A DNA stretch of 33,377 nucleotides from Parachlamydiales bacterium (GTDB lineage Bacteria; Chlamydiota; Chlamydiia; Chlamydiales; Rhabdochlamydiaceae): assembly GCA_947474635.1 (NCBI GenBank), contig CANJJB010000016.1, positions 1 through 33,377 on the forward strand, given 5' to 3'. Below are positions 1-8,267 of this stretch, piece after piece (positions within the stretch are counted from its first letter, which is position 1; the number at the start of each line of letters is the position of its first letter). The notes under the pieces were generated by a model that was not told the DNA's origin, ran no database searches, and was given only the letters and a program-made list of their open reading frames with translations. The position numbers were made by a program, and so were the translations under genes.

Positions 1-416
1 ACCTCAATTGTTCGAGAGGTTTCACCTGCATGCGTAAGCAGTACTTTAATGGTAGAAGGGGGCAGAATAGAGGCTATTTTTTCAGACCACTCTATGCAAC
101 AGATGCCATCTGCTGTAAAAAATTCATGAAATCCCAAAGCCGTAAAGTCGCTTGCATTATTTAATCTGTACAAATCGAAATGATACACAGGAACATCTCC
201 AGGATAAATATGCAAATAGGTAAATGTAGGGCTATGGATGTCGTCGGGAGAGATGTTGTTTAAAGTCGCAATGAGACTTTTTAAAAATGTCGTTTTCCCA
301 GAGCCTAAATCTCCAAAAAAAGCCACAATATCTCCTTTCTTTAAAGTAGCAGCAAACCTTTTTGCAAAAAGATCTGTTTCTTCAATGGAGGAGGCGGTTA
401 ACTTAAGATTCCTCAT
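1..416 (-). CDS. tsaE: TsaE, tRNA threonylcarbamoyladenosine biosynthesis ATPase (3' end outside window)
   Basis: TsaE (YjeE) is the ATPase partner of TsaB/TsaD in making the t6A modification next to the anticodon of ANN-decoding tRNAs in the cytoplasm. Translating the minus strand from the ATG at 416 gives 138 codons that run off the window, so the C-terminus is missing. The Walker A motif GDLGSGKTT lies at about residues 36-44. It is followed by the family's SPTFTY segment, HFDLYRL, and an IEWSEKI segment matching the usual EWPE region. The start lies inside the end of the upstream gene (14-base overlap), which suggests translational coupling. From memory C. trachomatis has the same pair (CT537 next to CT538). 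The identification rests on clear motifs; only the end is unseen. Confidence 0.93.
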   Translation of the reverse strand, partial: MRNLKLTASSIEETDLFAKRFAATLKKGDIVAFFGDLGSGKTTFLKSLIATLNNISPDDIHSPTFTYLHIYPGDVPVYHFDLYRLNNASDFTALGFHEFFTADGICCIEWSEKIASILPPSTIKVLLTHAGETSRTIE

Positions 417-1140
417 CGGTTGCACTTTCAAGCCATTGATTGAGATAAGGGGCAAACTCCTTTATCTCAGAGACGGCTTCAACAAAGGCTGAGATTTTGC
501 TGTCATCTAATTGAGTTTGAATGAAGGATAAAAAGTGCTCTTCGATCTGGTAACGATTTTGGTTAGGCACTTCAACGAGTTCAAGCGTTTTTAATTGGTT
601 TTTGATGAAATCTTCAATCACTGCGTTTTTGCTGTTGAAAAGTTTTCCTGTAACAGCAGAAGAAAAGACGATTTTCGTCATAGGTTCTTTGCGTTTGACG
701 ATATAATTTTTGATCACCTCGTGATCTTCAGTAACAAAGAAGCGTTTAACGCGTAGGCCGTTTAGTCTTTCTGTGTTTTCAGGGCATTTTGATACCCAGT
801 CGTAAATAGCATCTTGGGGGTTTGGATGCGTGTTGTCTCCAAAAACTTTGCCAGTGTGAGGGCAGATGTAAATCTTTTTGGTTTGATCGTTAACGCTTTG
901 TTGTCCAAACTGAATTTTAATCTCTGTTTCTCTCCAGAGTTTCCCTTGCTCTTCTAGCCTTCGAATAAGATCTTCTTGGCTCTGATAAATGGTTTTTTCG
1001 CGTGCAAAAAGAACAGGTTTAATGTGGTGCTTTTTTTCAAGAAAATATAGGTACGTCGTGATCAAGTCAGCTTTTCTATTTTTTTTAAGGAAAGCCAAAA
1101 CTATTTCTTTTAAGTTATCCGAAACAACAATCGTAGACAT
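403..1140 (-). CDS. Conserved chlamydial protein of unknown function (CT538-like)
   Basis: This is a soluble protein of 245 residues with no signal peptide or membrane segment. It resembles the chlamydial family represented by CT538 (possibly Pfam DUF2709; recalled, not searched). Two ATGs are adjacent at 1143 and 1140. The GAGG upstream is only one base from the first and four from the second, so the second is the better start. The protein has an internal echo: a segment CPHTGKVF...AIYDWV near residues 93-117 is matched by AVTGKLF...AVIEDFI about 70 residues later, suggesting two copies of a small fold. The N-terminal part (about residues 25-65) is charged and helical. It overlaps tsaE by 14 bases and is divergent from ldh. 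No function can be assigned. Confidence 0.8.
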   Translation of the reverse strand: MSTIVVSDNLKEIVLAFLKKNRKADLITTYLYFLEKKHHIKPVLFAREKTIYQSQEDLIRRLEEQGKLWRETEIKIQFGQQSVNDQTKKIYICPHTGKVFGDNTHPNPQDAIYDWVSKCPENTERLNGLRVKRFFVTEDHEVIKNYIVKRKEPMTKIVFSSAVTGKLFNSKNAVIEDFIKNQLKTLELVEVPNQNRYQIEEHFLSFIQTQLDDSKISAFVEAVSEIKEFAPYLNQWLESATDEES

Positions 1141-1257
1141 CATGCCTCAATTTTTATAACAATCCAGGCTATCTTAAATCCCCTTAATCTTCAACTAAAA
1201 GATTGCAGCTGGCACATATGATATTAAAATTTTTAATCCTTGGGGGTAAAGGCGCTG

Positions 1258-1286
1258 TTGATTTGTTATCATCAAATTGGTACAAT
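1258..1286 (+). promoter_or_regulatory. Predicted sigma70-type promoter of ldh
   Basis: TTGATT at 1258-1263 and TACAAT at 1281-1286 are separated by exactly 17 bases, close to the consensus for the chlamydial housekeeping sigma66. A transcript would begin near 1293. A strong ribosome binding site, AAGGAG, follows at 1301-1306, seven bases before the ldh start codon. This is predicted from sequence only. Confidence 0.6.
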
Positions 1287-1313
1287 ATCCTTTTTACATG
1301 AAGGAGCTCTAAC

Positions 1314-2426
1314 ATGACGAAATTAATTGAAGACACGCTTGTATTAGAAGAAATACCTGTAGAAGGATATAGAAAAGTTTTGAAAGTTACGGATGATAGA
1401 ACGGGCTTAAAAGCAATCATTTGTATCCATGACGACACTCTAGGGCCTGCTTTAGGCGGCACACGCATCTATCCCTATCCCACTTTTGAAGCGGCTTTAA
1501 CAGATGTCAAGCGCCTTGCTAAGGGAATGACACATAAATCGGCTGTTGCAGGAGCGGGCCTTGGCGGTGGAAAAAGCGTTATTATCTGTGACCAAAAAGG
1601 CAAGACCAAGGAAATGATCATCTCTTTTGCAAAAGCTATTGAAAAACTAGAAGGGCTCTATACAGCTGCTGAAGACGTCGGATGTTCATTAGAAGATGTG
1701 ACCCTCATGAGCCAGCATACGCGCTACGTTGTAGGTGTAAGTCATAAGAAAAGTAGTGGTAACCCAGCTCCTTTTACAGGATGGGGAACATATCGTGGTA
1801 TTCAAGCAACCCTTAAAAAGATATTCGGAACTGAGTCTGTCAAAGGCAGAACCATTGCTATCCAGGGACTCGGAAGTGTGGGTGGATGGCTTGCAGAGAT
1901 GCTCTTTTGGCACGGCGCTAAGTTAATTGTCTGCGACATCGATTGGGAAAAAACACTAGCTGTTGCTGCTAAGTTCAACGCAAAAGCCTGCCCTGCAGAT
2001 GATATTCTAACGGAAGAATGTGATATTTTAGCTCCATGTGCAATGGGAGCTGTGATTAACCCACAAACCATTCCTCAGCTAAAATGTAAAGGTATCGCTG
2101 GATGCGCAAATAACCAACTACTATCAGATGCAGATGGGGTAGAGCTCATGAAAAAAGGCATACTGTATGCACCCGATTTTGTGATCAATGCAGGTGGTTT
2201 AATTAACGTCACAGAAGAGGTTGCAAAAGAGGGATACAATTCTCAAGTTGCAAGAGAGAAGATAGATAATATTTATGATCAATTGATCAGTATTTTTGAG
2301 CTTGCAGAGACGCATCATATTTCAACACATCAAGCTGCTTTGAGCTTGGCAGAGTCCCATATTAAAAATGGAAAGGGAAAGCGTACTTCTTCACTCTCTT
2401 ACCATCACCATAATGCAAAAGCTTAA
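1314..2426 (+). CDS. ldh: Leucine dehydrogenase (Glu/Leu/Phe/Val dehydrogenase family)
   Basis: This NAD-dependent enzyme reversibly deaminates leucine and other branched-chain amino acids to the 2-oxo acid and ammonia in the cytoplasm. The 370 residues match the normal length. The N-terminal catalytic domain contains GAGLGGGKSVI (about residues 80-90) with the substrate-binding lysine. A second lysine follows KRLAKGMTHKSA (about 64-75). The Rossmann NAD-binding motif IQGLGSVGGWLAE lies near residue 183. The start is supported by AAGGAG seven bases upstream. The 3' end overlaps the argS start by 14 bases, so the two are probably co-transcribed. Chlamydia species carry a homologue (CT773), but not next to argS as far as I recall. 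Confidence 0.92.
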   Translation: MTKLIEDTLVLEEIPVEGYRKVLKVTDDRTGLKAIICIHDDTLGPALGGTRIYPYPTFEAALTDVKRLAKGMTHKSAVAGAGLGGGKSVIICDQKGKTKEMIISFAKAIEKLEGLYTAAEDVGCSLEDVTLMSQHTRYVVGVSHKKSSGNPAPFTGWGTYRGIQATLKKIFGTESVKGRTIAIQGLGSVGGWLAEMLFWHGAKLIVCDIDWEKTLAVAAKFNAKACPADDILTEECDILAPCAMGAVINPQTIPQLKCKGIAGCANNQLLSDADGVELMKKGILYAPDFVINAGGLINVTEEVAKEGYNSQVAREKIDNIYDQLISIFELAETHHISTHQAALSLAESHIKNGKGKRTSSLSYHHHNAKA

Positions 2427-4155
2427 TGACATTCTTGAAAATGGAATAAGAGAAGCCCTGAAAATCGCCTTTGAACGAGGCGATCTTCAACCAGAAATCA
2501 CCCAAAGTACTCAAGTGCAGTTTGGGGATTATCAGTGCAACAATGCGCTCAAGCTCGCAAAAGATCTCAAAGCAAATCCTCGACAAGTTGCTCAAAAAAT
2601 CATCGACGCTTTGACTCCTGAAAGCTCAGATGTATTTTCCAAGATAGAGATTGCAGGTCCTGGCTTTATTAACTTCACATTTAAGCCCTCTTTTCTAGCA
2701 GAGCAAATCAATCATATGCTTCTCGATCCCCATTTTGGTATGGATTATCCGAAACATCCCAAACGAGTGATCGTAGAATTCTCATCTCCTAACACTGCCA
2801 AAGAATTACATGTGGGGCATCTACGCTCAACCATCATTGGAGATTGTCTTGCGCGTATTTTTGAATTTTTAGGAGAGACCGTTATCCGTCTTAACCACGT
2901 TGGAGATTGGGGAACGCAGTTTGGTATGCTCATTGAATATATGCGCGAAAATGTTCCAGACATTCTTACAGGTGATAAAAAAACAGACCTTCCTTCTTTG
3001 ATGCAGTGGTACAAAAATTCCAAAAAACAATTCGATGAAGATCCTGAATTTAAAAAACGCGCGCAACTGCAAGTAGTGAAACTGCAAGGCGGAGATGAAG
3101 CAACGCTTGCTGCTTGGAAAATCATCTGCGATATCTCCCGTAAATCATACGGAGAGATCTACGATCTTCTAGATGTCAAACTCACAGAAAGAGGTGAGTC
3201 ATTTTATAATCCTTATCTTCCTAGCGTCGTTGAAGACTTAGAAAAAAGAGGTCTTGTGACTCTTTCAGAGGGCGCTAAATGCATCTACCTCGAAGGCTTT
3301 GAAGGAAGAGATGGAACTCCTTTTCCCATCATCATTCAGAAGTCAGATGGTGGCTACAACTATGACACAACCGACATGGCAGCTATTTGCCACCGCATAG
3401 AGCAAGAAAAAGCAGAGCGCATCATCTACGTGACAGATGCAGGACAAAGTCTCCATTTTCAGATGCTTTTTAAAGCAGCAGAAAAAGCAGGCTATCTCGA
3501 TCCACAAAAAACACGAGTTGACCACGTTCCTTTCGGAGTTGTGCTAGGTCCCGATGGCAAAAAATTTAAAACAAGATCAGGTGGCACAGAAAAGTTGATC
3601 GATCTTCTCTACGAAGCAATCAAACAGGCAAAAACAACCCTTCATGAAAGACTTCCTGATCTACCTTCCCAAGAATTAGAAAAAGATGCAGAAATCCTCG
3701 GTATTAATGCCGTTAAATATTCTGATCTTTCTGGTCACCGCATCAAAGATTACGTCTTTAGTTATGAGCGCATGCTCAAGTTTGAAGGGAATACCGCGAC
3801 ATTTCTTCTCTACGCCTACGTGCGCATCCAAAGCATCAAACGGAAAATCGGAAAAGATGTGCCAGCTCTTCTTAAAAGAGCTCTTATCTCTCTTGAGCAC
3901 CCTTCTGAAATTGCTCTTGCATTGCATGTGCTTCAGTTTAGTGAAGCCCTCCGTATGGTTACAGAAGAGCTCCTTCCTAATAGACTTGCTGACTATCTCT
4001 ACTTGCTTGCTGAAAAGTTCCACGCATTTTTTAGAGACTGCCATGTTGAAGGAACGCCCGAAGAAGACAGCCGCCTTCTTCTTTGCGAAGTAACCGGCAA
4101 AGTCTTTAAGCAGGGTCTTGAGCTTCTCGGTCTAAAAACTTTAGATAAGATGTAA
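2413..4155 (+). CDS. argS: Arginyl-tRNA synthetase
   Basis: A class I aminoacyl-tRNA synthetase that charges tRNA-Arg. The reading frame is open from 2368, but the ATG at 2413 (MQKLNDIL...) gives the standard N-terminus and 580 residues, near the chlamydial length. The N-terminal Arg-tRNA-synthetase additional domain occupies roughly residues 1-95. The HIGH motif appears as HVGH at about 133. The KMSK-region loop is GKKFKTRSGG, the relaxed form common in ArgRS. The C-terminal DALR anticodon-binding domain covers about residues 460-580. The gene starts inside ldh. Its last 52 codons are duplicated at 6324-6482 with mostly synonymous changes, so this copy may be a recombinant between two lineages. 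Confidence 0.96.
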   Translation: MQKLNDILENGIREALKIAFERGDLQPEITQSTQVQFGDYQCNNALKLAKDLKANPRQVAQKIIDALTPESSDVFSKIEIAGPGFINFTFKPSFLAEQINHMLLDPHFGMDYPKHPKRVIVEFSSPNTAKELHVGHLRSTIIGDCLARIFEFLGETVIRLNHVGDWGTQFGMLIEYMRENVPDILTGDKKTDLPSLMQWYKNSKKQFDEDPEFKKRAQLQVVKLQGGDEATLAAWKIICDISRKSYGEIYDLLDVKLTERGESFYNPYLPSVVEDLEKRGLVTLSEGAKCIYLEGFEGRDGTPFPIIIQKSDGGYNYDTTDMAAICHRIEQEKAERIIYVTDAGQSLHFQMLFKAAEKAGYLDPQKTRVDHVPFGVVLGPDGKKFKTRSGGTEKLIDLLYEAIKQAKTTLHERLPDLPSQELEKDAEILGINAVKYSDLSGHRIKDYVFSYERMLKFEGNTATFLLYAYVRIQSIKRKIGKDVPALLKRALISLEHPSEIALALHVLQFSEALRMVTEELLPNRLADYLYLLAEKFHAFFRDCHVEGTPEEDSRLLLCEVTGKVFKQGLELLGLKTLDKM

Positions 4156-4172
4156 TGTCCTCCTTGTATTAG

Positions 4173-6116
4173 CTACCACGTCAGATCGAAGCCTACATTA
4201 AGATTGCCAATATAGGAGTTGGACCAAAACCAATTAAAGCCTCCTTGGACAAAAATATCAAATAAACGACTTATTTTAAATTTGACTCCTCCGTTAAGAT
4301 TAAATGCATCAGAAAATAGATTGTCTATCTGCACGTGAGAATAGGTAACCATTCCATAATTCACTCGAAACTTCTCTGGTCCTAGGCCCCATTCGTAAGC
4401 AAGTTGAAAAAAAGGCCTAACCCAATCACATGAAAGCCCATATTCCGTATCCCATCCTAAATTAATCCGGGAAGTATTGATATGCATAGATCGATACTTT
4501 AAAGCAGTAAAATCTCCTTTTTCAGTGAATCCATTTGTGCGAACATAATCATACAAATAGGATAATTTAGGCCCGCTTGCCCATCGACCGCTGCGCATTT
4601 GATACCGAAAACCTCCTTCTCCTGCCCATACTTGTCCGCGAATATTCCCGTTTGCTCGTAAAAGGGCAACCCCGACACTATCTTTGCGGACCGAATTTCC
4701 ATCTAGATAACCTCCACTTAAGCTGGCATAGCCTGTCCAATTACAACAAAAAGAGCCCTGTGTGTAAAGAGCTAGAGTGTATTGATTAAGGCGAAAGTGT
4801 CCTCTGTTGGAGCTTACTTTTCCGAATATATTTTGATAATTGAAAGCAGCTCCCAAAATCATAGAAGGAGAGAAAAAATAATTACCTCCTATTACAGCTC
4901 CATTGGTAAGATTAGTGACTGCAGGCTGTAGAAAACCCTCATCGTTTAGCCTCACATCTGTAAATTCGTAGTTTGTATAGATAGAAAACTTTTTGTGACA
5001 CTCTTGCGCTTCTCCGCAGCCTAAGTTTTGAAGTGCATAAAGACTCGATTCAATGCCATGCATAAACTGCAGCGAATTTCCAAGAACTATATTAGGAATT
5101 GCTCCCACAAATCCGGGTGCGCGCAAGATAGAATAGATTGTATCTGCAAGAATTTGGTGAGTACGCGGTGAAGGGTGCGCAGAGTCTGCAAAAATAAAGC
5201 TGTTGCCATCCACAAAGAGATTTTCTCCTTGCACTAAAAAAATAGAAATCCCTGGCGAACTAGCAGCAAAAGGAAGGTTAACAGCATGTTTAGCGGCATA
5301 ATCTGTGAAATGATTAATAGGAGCAAATCCGAATCGAACAGGATCATTTATTATATTCAGAAATATTTTATTAATATCGAGCACAACGGCATTGGTTCCT
5401 TTGATTCCTTCTAACAAAGCCGCATTAAAGAGATTTGTAAGGTTTGTAAGTTCTGCTTGAGCTGCTGGTTGACCATATGCCTTGGGGGTGTTTGCTGGGT
5501 TAGGAGCAAGAAAAACAAGGAGATGTTTTGCTCCAGCGCTTTTTAACTGTTGTACTAAATCGCCCAAAATAGCTCCTGCTTCTACCACAGAATCGGCTGG
5601 TGGAAAGTCGGGAGGAAAGCCCAGCTGAATATCATTATCTCCTCCTAGAATTGTTACTAAGGCCTTTGAGCTTATTTTACCTCCTGTATCTTCTAAAAGA
5701 GCTGCGACCTGCTTTGTTATCGGTTTTGGAAACAGTAAGTTGAGGACATTATTATCAGTAGCTACGCGTGCATCTCCCTGAGCGTAGTTGGTTCCCCCTA
5801 GAAAAATTTGTTTCCCCAAGTTTGAATTATTGTATAGGTTTGCGGTATTTTGTAATCCAAATTTGTCTGCCAAATCCATTGCATATACATGGCCCGGATT
5901 AACAGTAAATCTACCCATCGAAAAGGGACCGTGAAAACGATCATTATTTAAATTATAAACATCAAATTCAAAGGCGCCTGGATCTGTGAGACTATCTCCT
6001 ACCGAGTAGATGGCATCAAATGTTTTGCCTTGGGCTACAGAAGAGCTCAAACAAGCAAGGCCAAAAACAAGCGATAACAGTTTTTTGTAGGCAGCAGGCA
6101 TATTTTTTTTGCACAT
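4173..6116 (-). CDS. Secreted GDSL-type esterase/lipase with C-terminal autotransporter barrel
   Basis: A predicted surface hydrolase of 647 residues. The start is placed at 6116, not at the upstream ATG at 6227: it is preceded by GGGAAG and opens a good signal peptide (MCKKNMPAAYKKLL... ending near AQG at residue 30). The SGNH/GDSL hydrolase domain follows. It has block I GDSLTD with nucleophile Ser42, block III GGDND (Asn161), and block V D-S-A-H with Asp311 and His314, so the catalytic set looks complete. From about residue 375 the sequence alternates aromatic and polar residues like a beta-barrel and ends FDLTW, the terminal aromatic expected for BAM insertion. The substrate is unknown; phospholipid or host lipid is possible. 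Flanking duplicated gene tails indicate it arrived by recombination. It is convergent with argS, 17 bases apart. Confidence 0.85.
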   Translation of the reverse strand: MCKKNMPAAYKKLLSLVFGLACLSSSVAQGKTFDAIYSVGDSLTDPGAFEFDVYNLNNDRFHGPFSMGRFTVNPGHVYAMDLADKFGLQNTANLYNNSNLGKQIFLGGTNYAQGDARVATDNNVLNLLFPKPITKQVAALLEDTGGKISSKALVTILGGDNDIQLGFPPDFPPADSVVEAGAILGDLVQQLKSAGAKHLLVFLAPNPANTPKAYGQPAAQAELTNLTNLFNAALLEGIKGTNAVVLDINKIFLNIINDPVRFGFAPINHFTDYAAKHAVNLPFAASSPGISIFLVQGENLFVDGNSFIFADSAHPSPRTHQILADTIYSILRAPGFVGAIPNIVLGNSLQFMHGIESSLYALQNLGCGEAQECHKKFSIYTNYEFTDVRLNDEGFLQPAVTNLTNGAVIGGNYFFSPSMILGAAFNYQNIFGKVSSNRGHFRLNQYTLALYTQGSFCCNWTGYASLSGGYLDGNSVRKDSVGVALLRANGNIRGQVWAGEGGFRYQMRSGRWASGPKLSYLYDYVRTNGFTEKGDFTALKYRSMHINTSRINLGWDTEYGLSCDWVRPFFQLAYEWGLGPEKFRVNYGMVTYSHVQIDNLFSDAFNLNGGVKFKISRLFDIFVQGGFNWFWSNSYIGNLNVGFDLTW

Positions 6117-6246
6117 GAAAACTTCCCATTTTTCTTTAGTTACTAAATAGTAAGTTACAAAGCAACTAAAAATAAAATTGGAAGAAGTTCGAGTTAAAAC
6201 AGTGTGGTTTCTTTTGGACGGCACCATGGGGGACGATAGGAATATC

Positions 6247-6322
6247 TTATAGAAGAGTCGTCTTACTCATTTTGCCTGGAATTTTCCTTACGTATTTAGG
6301 AATAGAATAACCTGGAAGCTTT
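6247..6322 (-). pseudogene. Remnant of a second epmB gene (C-terminal end only)
   Basis: The minus strand encodes about 24 codons matching the end of EpmB: KLPGYSIPKYVRK... then PGKMSKTTLL and a stop codon at 6247-6249. The complete copy at 9405-10400 reads KLPGYAIPKYVRE... then PGKMSKTSLVNG. The fragment keeps its own natural stop. It is cut at its N-terminal side, where it joins an argS tail at about 6323. Because it differs from the resident copy yet still encodes a sensible C-terminus, it probably diverged in a working gene elsewhere before arriving here. It is not expressed as a protein in any obvious way. Confidence 0.8.
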
Positions 6323-6323
6323 C

Positions 6324-6482
6324 CTCTACCTGCTTGCTGAAAAGTTTCATGCATTCTTTAGAGACTGTCATGTTGAAGGAACGCCCGAAGAAGACAGCCG
6401 TCTTCTTCTCTGCGAAGTAACCGGCAAAGTCTTTAAGCAGGGTCTTGAGCTTCTTGGGTTAAAAACTTTAGATAGGATGTGA
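6324..6482 (+). pseudogene. Remnant of argS (last 52 codons)
   Basis: The plus strand reads LYLLAEKFHAFF... to ...LGLKTLDRM and a TGA stop, matching the last 52 residues of argS at 3997-4155 with a single Lys-to-Arg change. By hand count 12 of 159 bases differ: ten are synonymous, one gives Lys/Arg, and one swaps the stop codon (TAA/TGA). That pattern reflects divergence within a functional gene, not decay in place. The last 15 bases overlap the end of the ABC-F gene on the other strand, so this tail may be the original argS/ABC-F junction. Confidence 0.88.
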
Positions 6483-8267
6483 TGTATTTTTCTTTTGTAG
6501 CTCTTCCCACCTGAGATAGAGCTGCTCGATTTTGTTTTCGGCAAGGTTAATGAAAGTGCAGACTTCGGAGAGACGGGCAGGATCTTCGGCAACTTCTGCT
6601 TTTCCAAGAAGGTGGTTAAGCGCGCGCACTTCTTCTTCTAATTTAGCGATTTTTCCTTCTATTGAATCTAGCTCTTTTTTTTCCTGGTAGGAAATTGGGG
6701 ATTTAACAGAGTTCGGAGCTTGAGGTGTTTCAGCTTTTTTTTCTTGGGTCTTGGGGGCTTTTTCTAAAGAGGCTTCCCACTGGGCATAGTTAAGAAAGAT
6801 ATCCGTTTTATCTGGATTTCCTAGAGATACAACCGAGCTGCAGATACGATCTATCATACACCGATCATGCGTGATCAAAACGATTGCTCCGGGAAATTCT
6901 AGGAGGCTTTCTTCGAGAGTTTCAAGAGTAGGAATGTCGAGATCATTTGTTGGCTCATCGAGAAGAAGAAGATCGACAGGCTGCAGCATCAGATGGGCAA
7001 TTGCAATACGCGCCCTTTCACCACCTGAGAGTTTTCCAATGGGAAGCGCAAGTAGATCGGGTGAAAAAAGAAAGCGCTTACACCATCCATTGACATGGAT
7101 CTTGGTTCCTCGGAAAGAGACAAAATCACCATTCGGTGACAGGGCGTCTTTGAGGGACATATCCAACGGAAGTTGGGATCTGTGTTGGTCGAAGTAGACA
7201 ATTTTTAGGCCTTCTACCGGTTTAATCGTGCCAAGATCGGGAAGTATTTCACCTGCAAGCATCCGTAGGAGGGTTGTTTTACCAGAGCCATTCGGGCCCA
7301 TCAGGCCCATGCGCGTGCCAGGCGTTAAGGTGAGATCAAGATGGCGGAAAAGACACTTTCCTCCGATCTCTTTGGAAAGATTTTTTGCTACGAGAAGCTT
7401 TGTTGTTTTTCTTTCTGTAGAGGAAAAATCGATCTTGGTTTTTTTTTGCTCATTACGTGACTGTATGTCTGCGTAAGCGGATAATATGTCGTGTGCTTCA
7501 TCAATGCGTGATTTAGCTTTTGTTGTTCGCGCTTTTACGCCTGCTCTTAGCCATGCTGTTTCTCTGCGAGCTTTCGTAGCAATACCCTGTTCTTGCTGCA
7601 GTTGTCCTTTAAGAAATTCTTCTTTTCTTGCTAAGAACTCTCCATAAGAGCCATCGCTTATGAAAATGCCTTTCGGATAAGCTTTATCAATCTCGATAAT
7701 CTTGGTTGTCACATGCTGCAGGAAATAACGATCGTGACTCACAAGTAAATAGGTGGGGGCTTCTTTTAACAAGAACTCTTCAAGCCAGAGAACGCCTTCC
7801 AAATCAAGATGGTTGGTTGGCTCATCAAGAAGAAGAAGATCGGGTGATGAAATGAGCTCTACTGCAATGCGCAGCCGTTTTTTCCATCCACCTGATAAAA
7901 GAGCAGCTGATGGTTCTTCTCCTGTAAAGCCAAGACGACTGAGCATCGCTTCAGCTAAATACTCTTGTTCATAGTCAGGCAAATCGCCTTTCAAAGCATT
8001 GATCAAGATCTCTTTTGGACTCAGATCAGGAAATTCACATGTTTGAGGAACGTAGCCAACAGAGAGATTTCTCTTAGGAGAGAGAATCCCCTCATCTTGC
8101 TCTTCAAGGCTTGCGATTATTTTTAAAAGCGTTGACTTACCACATCCGTTGAGGCCCACAAGGCCCATCCGGTCGCCAGAAAAAATGCTCAGGTCAAGGC
8201 CCTCGAAAAGAGGTTTCTTGCCCGCAAAGGATTTAGAGATGGATTGACAGCTAAAAAGTAGGCTCAT
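6468..8267 (-). CDS. ABC-F family ATPase (Uup-like)
   Basis: A 599-residue soluble protein with two ABC ATPase domains and no membrane segments, as in the ABC-F translation-factor family that acts at the ribosome. Domain 1 has Walker A GLNGCGKST (about 38-46), signature LLSGGW and Walker B LLLLDEPTNHLDL. A charged linker at about residues 215-285 follows. Domain 2 has GPNGSGKTT, KLSGGE and LLLLDEPTNDLDI. The last 80 residues form a predicted coiled coil (KKELDSIEGKIAKLEEEV...), typical of the Uup group. The start codon overlaps the RhuM stop codon (ATGA), indicating translational coupling. Family membership is firm; the precise subfamily and any antibiotic-resistance role are not shown. Confidence 0.9.
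   Translation of the reverse strand: MSLLFSCQSISKSFAGKKPLFEGLDLSIFSGDRMGLVGLNGCGKSTLLKIIASLEEQDEGILSPKRNLSVGYVPQTCEFPDLSPKEILINALKGDLPDYEQEYLAEAMLSRLGFTGEEPSAALLSGGWKKRLRIAVELISSPDLLLLDEPTNHLDLEGVLWLEEFLLKEAPTYLLVSHDRYFLQHVTTKIIEIDKAYPKGIFISDGSYGEFLARKEEFLKGQLQQEQGIATKARRETAWLRAGVKARTTKAKSRIDEAHDILSAYADIQSRNEQKKTKIDFSSTERKTTKLLVAKNLSKEIGGKCLFRHLDLTLTPGTRMGLMGPNGSGKTTLLRMLAGEILPDLGTIKPVEGLKIVYFDQHRSQLPLDMSLKDALSPNGDFVSFRGTKIHVNGWCKRFLFSPDLLALPIGKLSGGERARIAIAHLMLQPVDLLLLDEPTNDLDIPTLETLEESLLEFPGAIVLITHDRCMIDRICSSVVSLGNPDKTDIFLNYAQWEASLEKAPKTQEKKAETPQAPNSVKSPISYQEKKELDSIEGKIAKLEEEVRALNHLLGKAEVAEDPARLSEVCTFINLAENKIEQLYLRWEELQKKNTSHPI

Noticed and set aside
3686-4093. 135-codon plus-strand frame overlapping the end of argS
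   Set aside because: An out-of-frame shadow of the argS anticodon domain, without initiation signals.
6368-6607. 79-codon minus-strand frame across the argS remnant and the ABC-F end
   Set aside because: It is formed by the antisense of the argS tail plus an alternative frame of ABC-F; no independent support.
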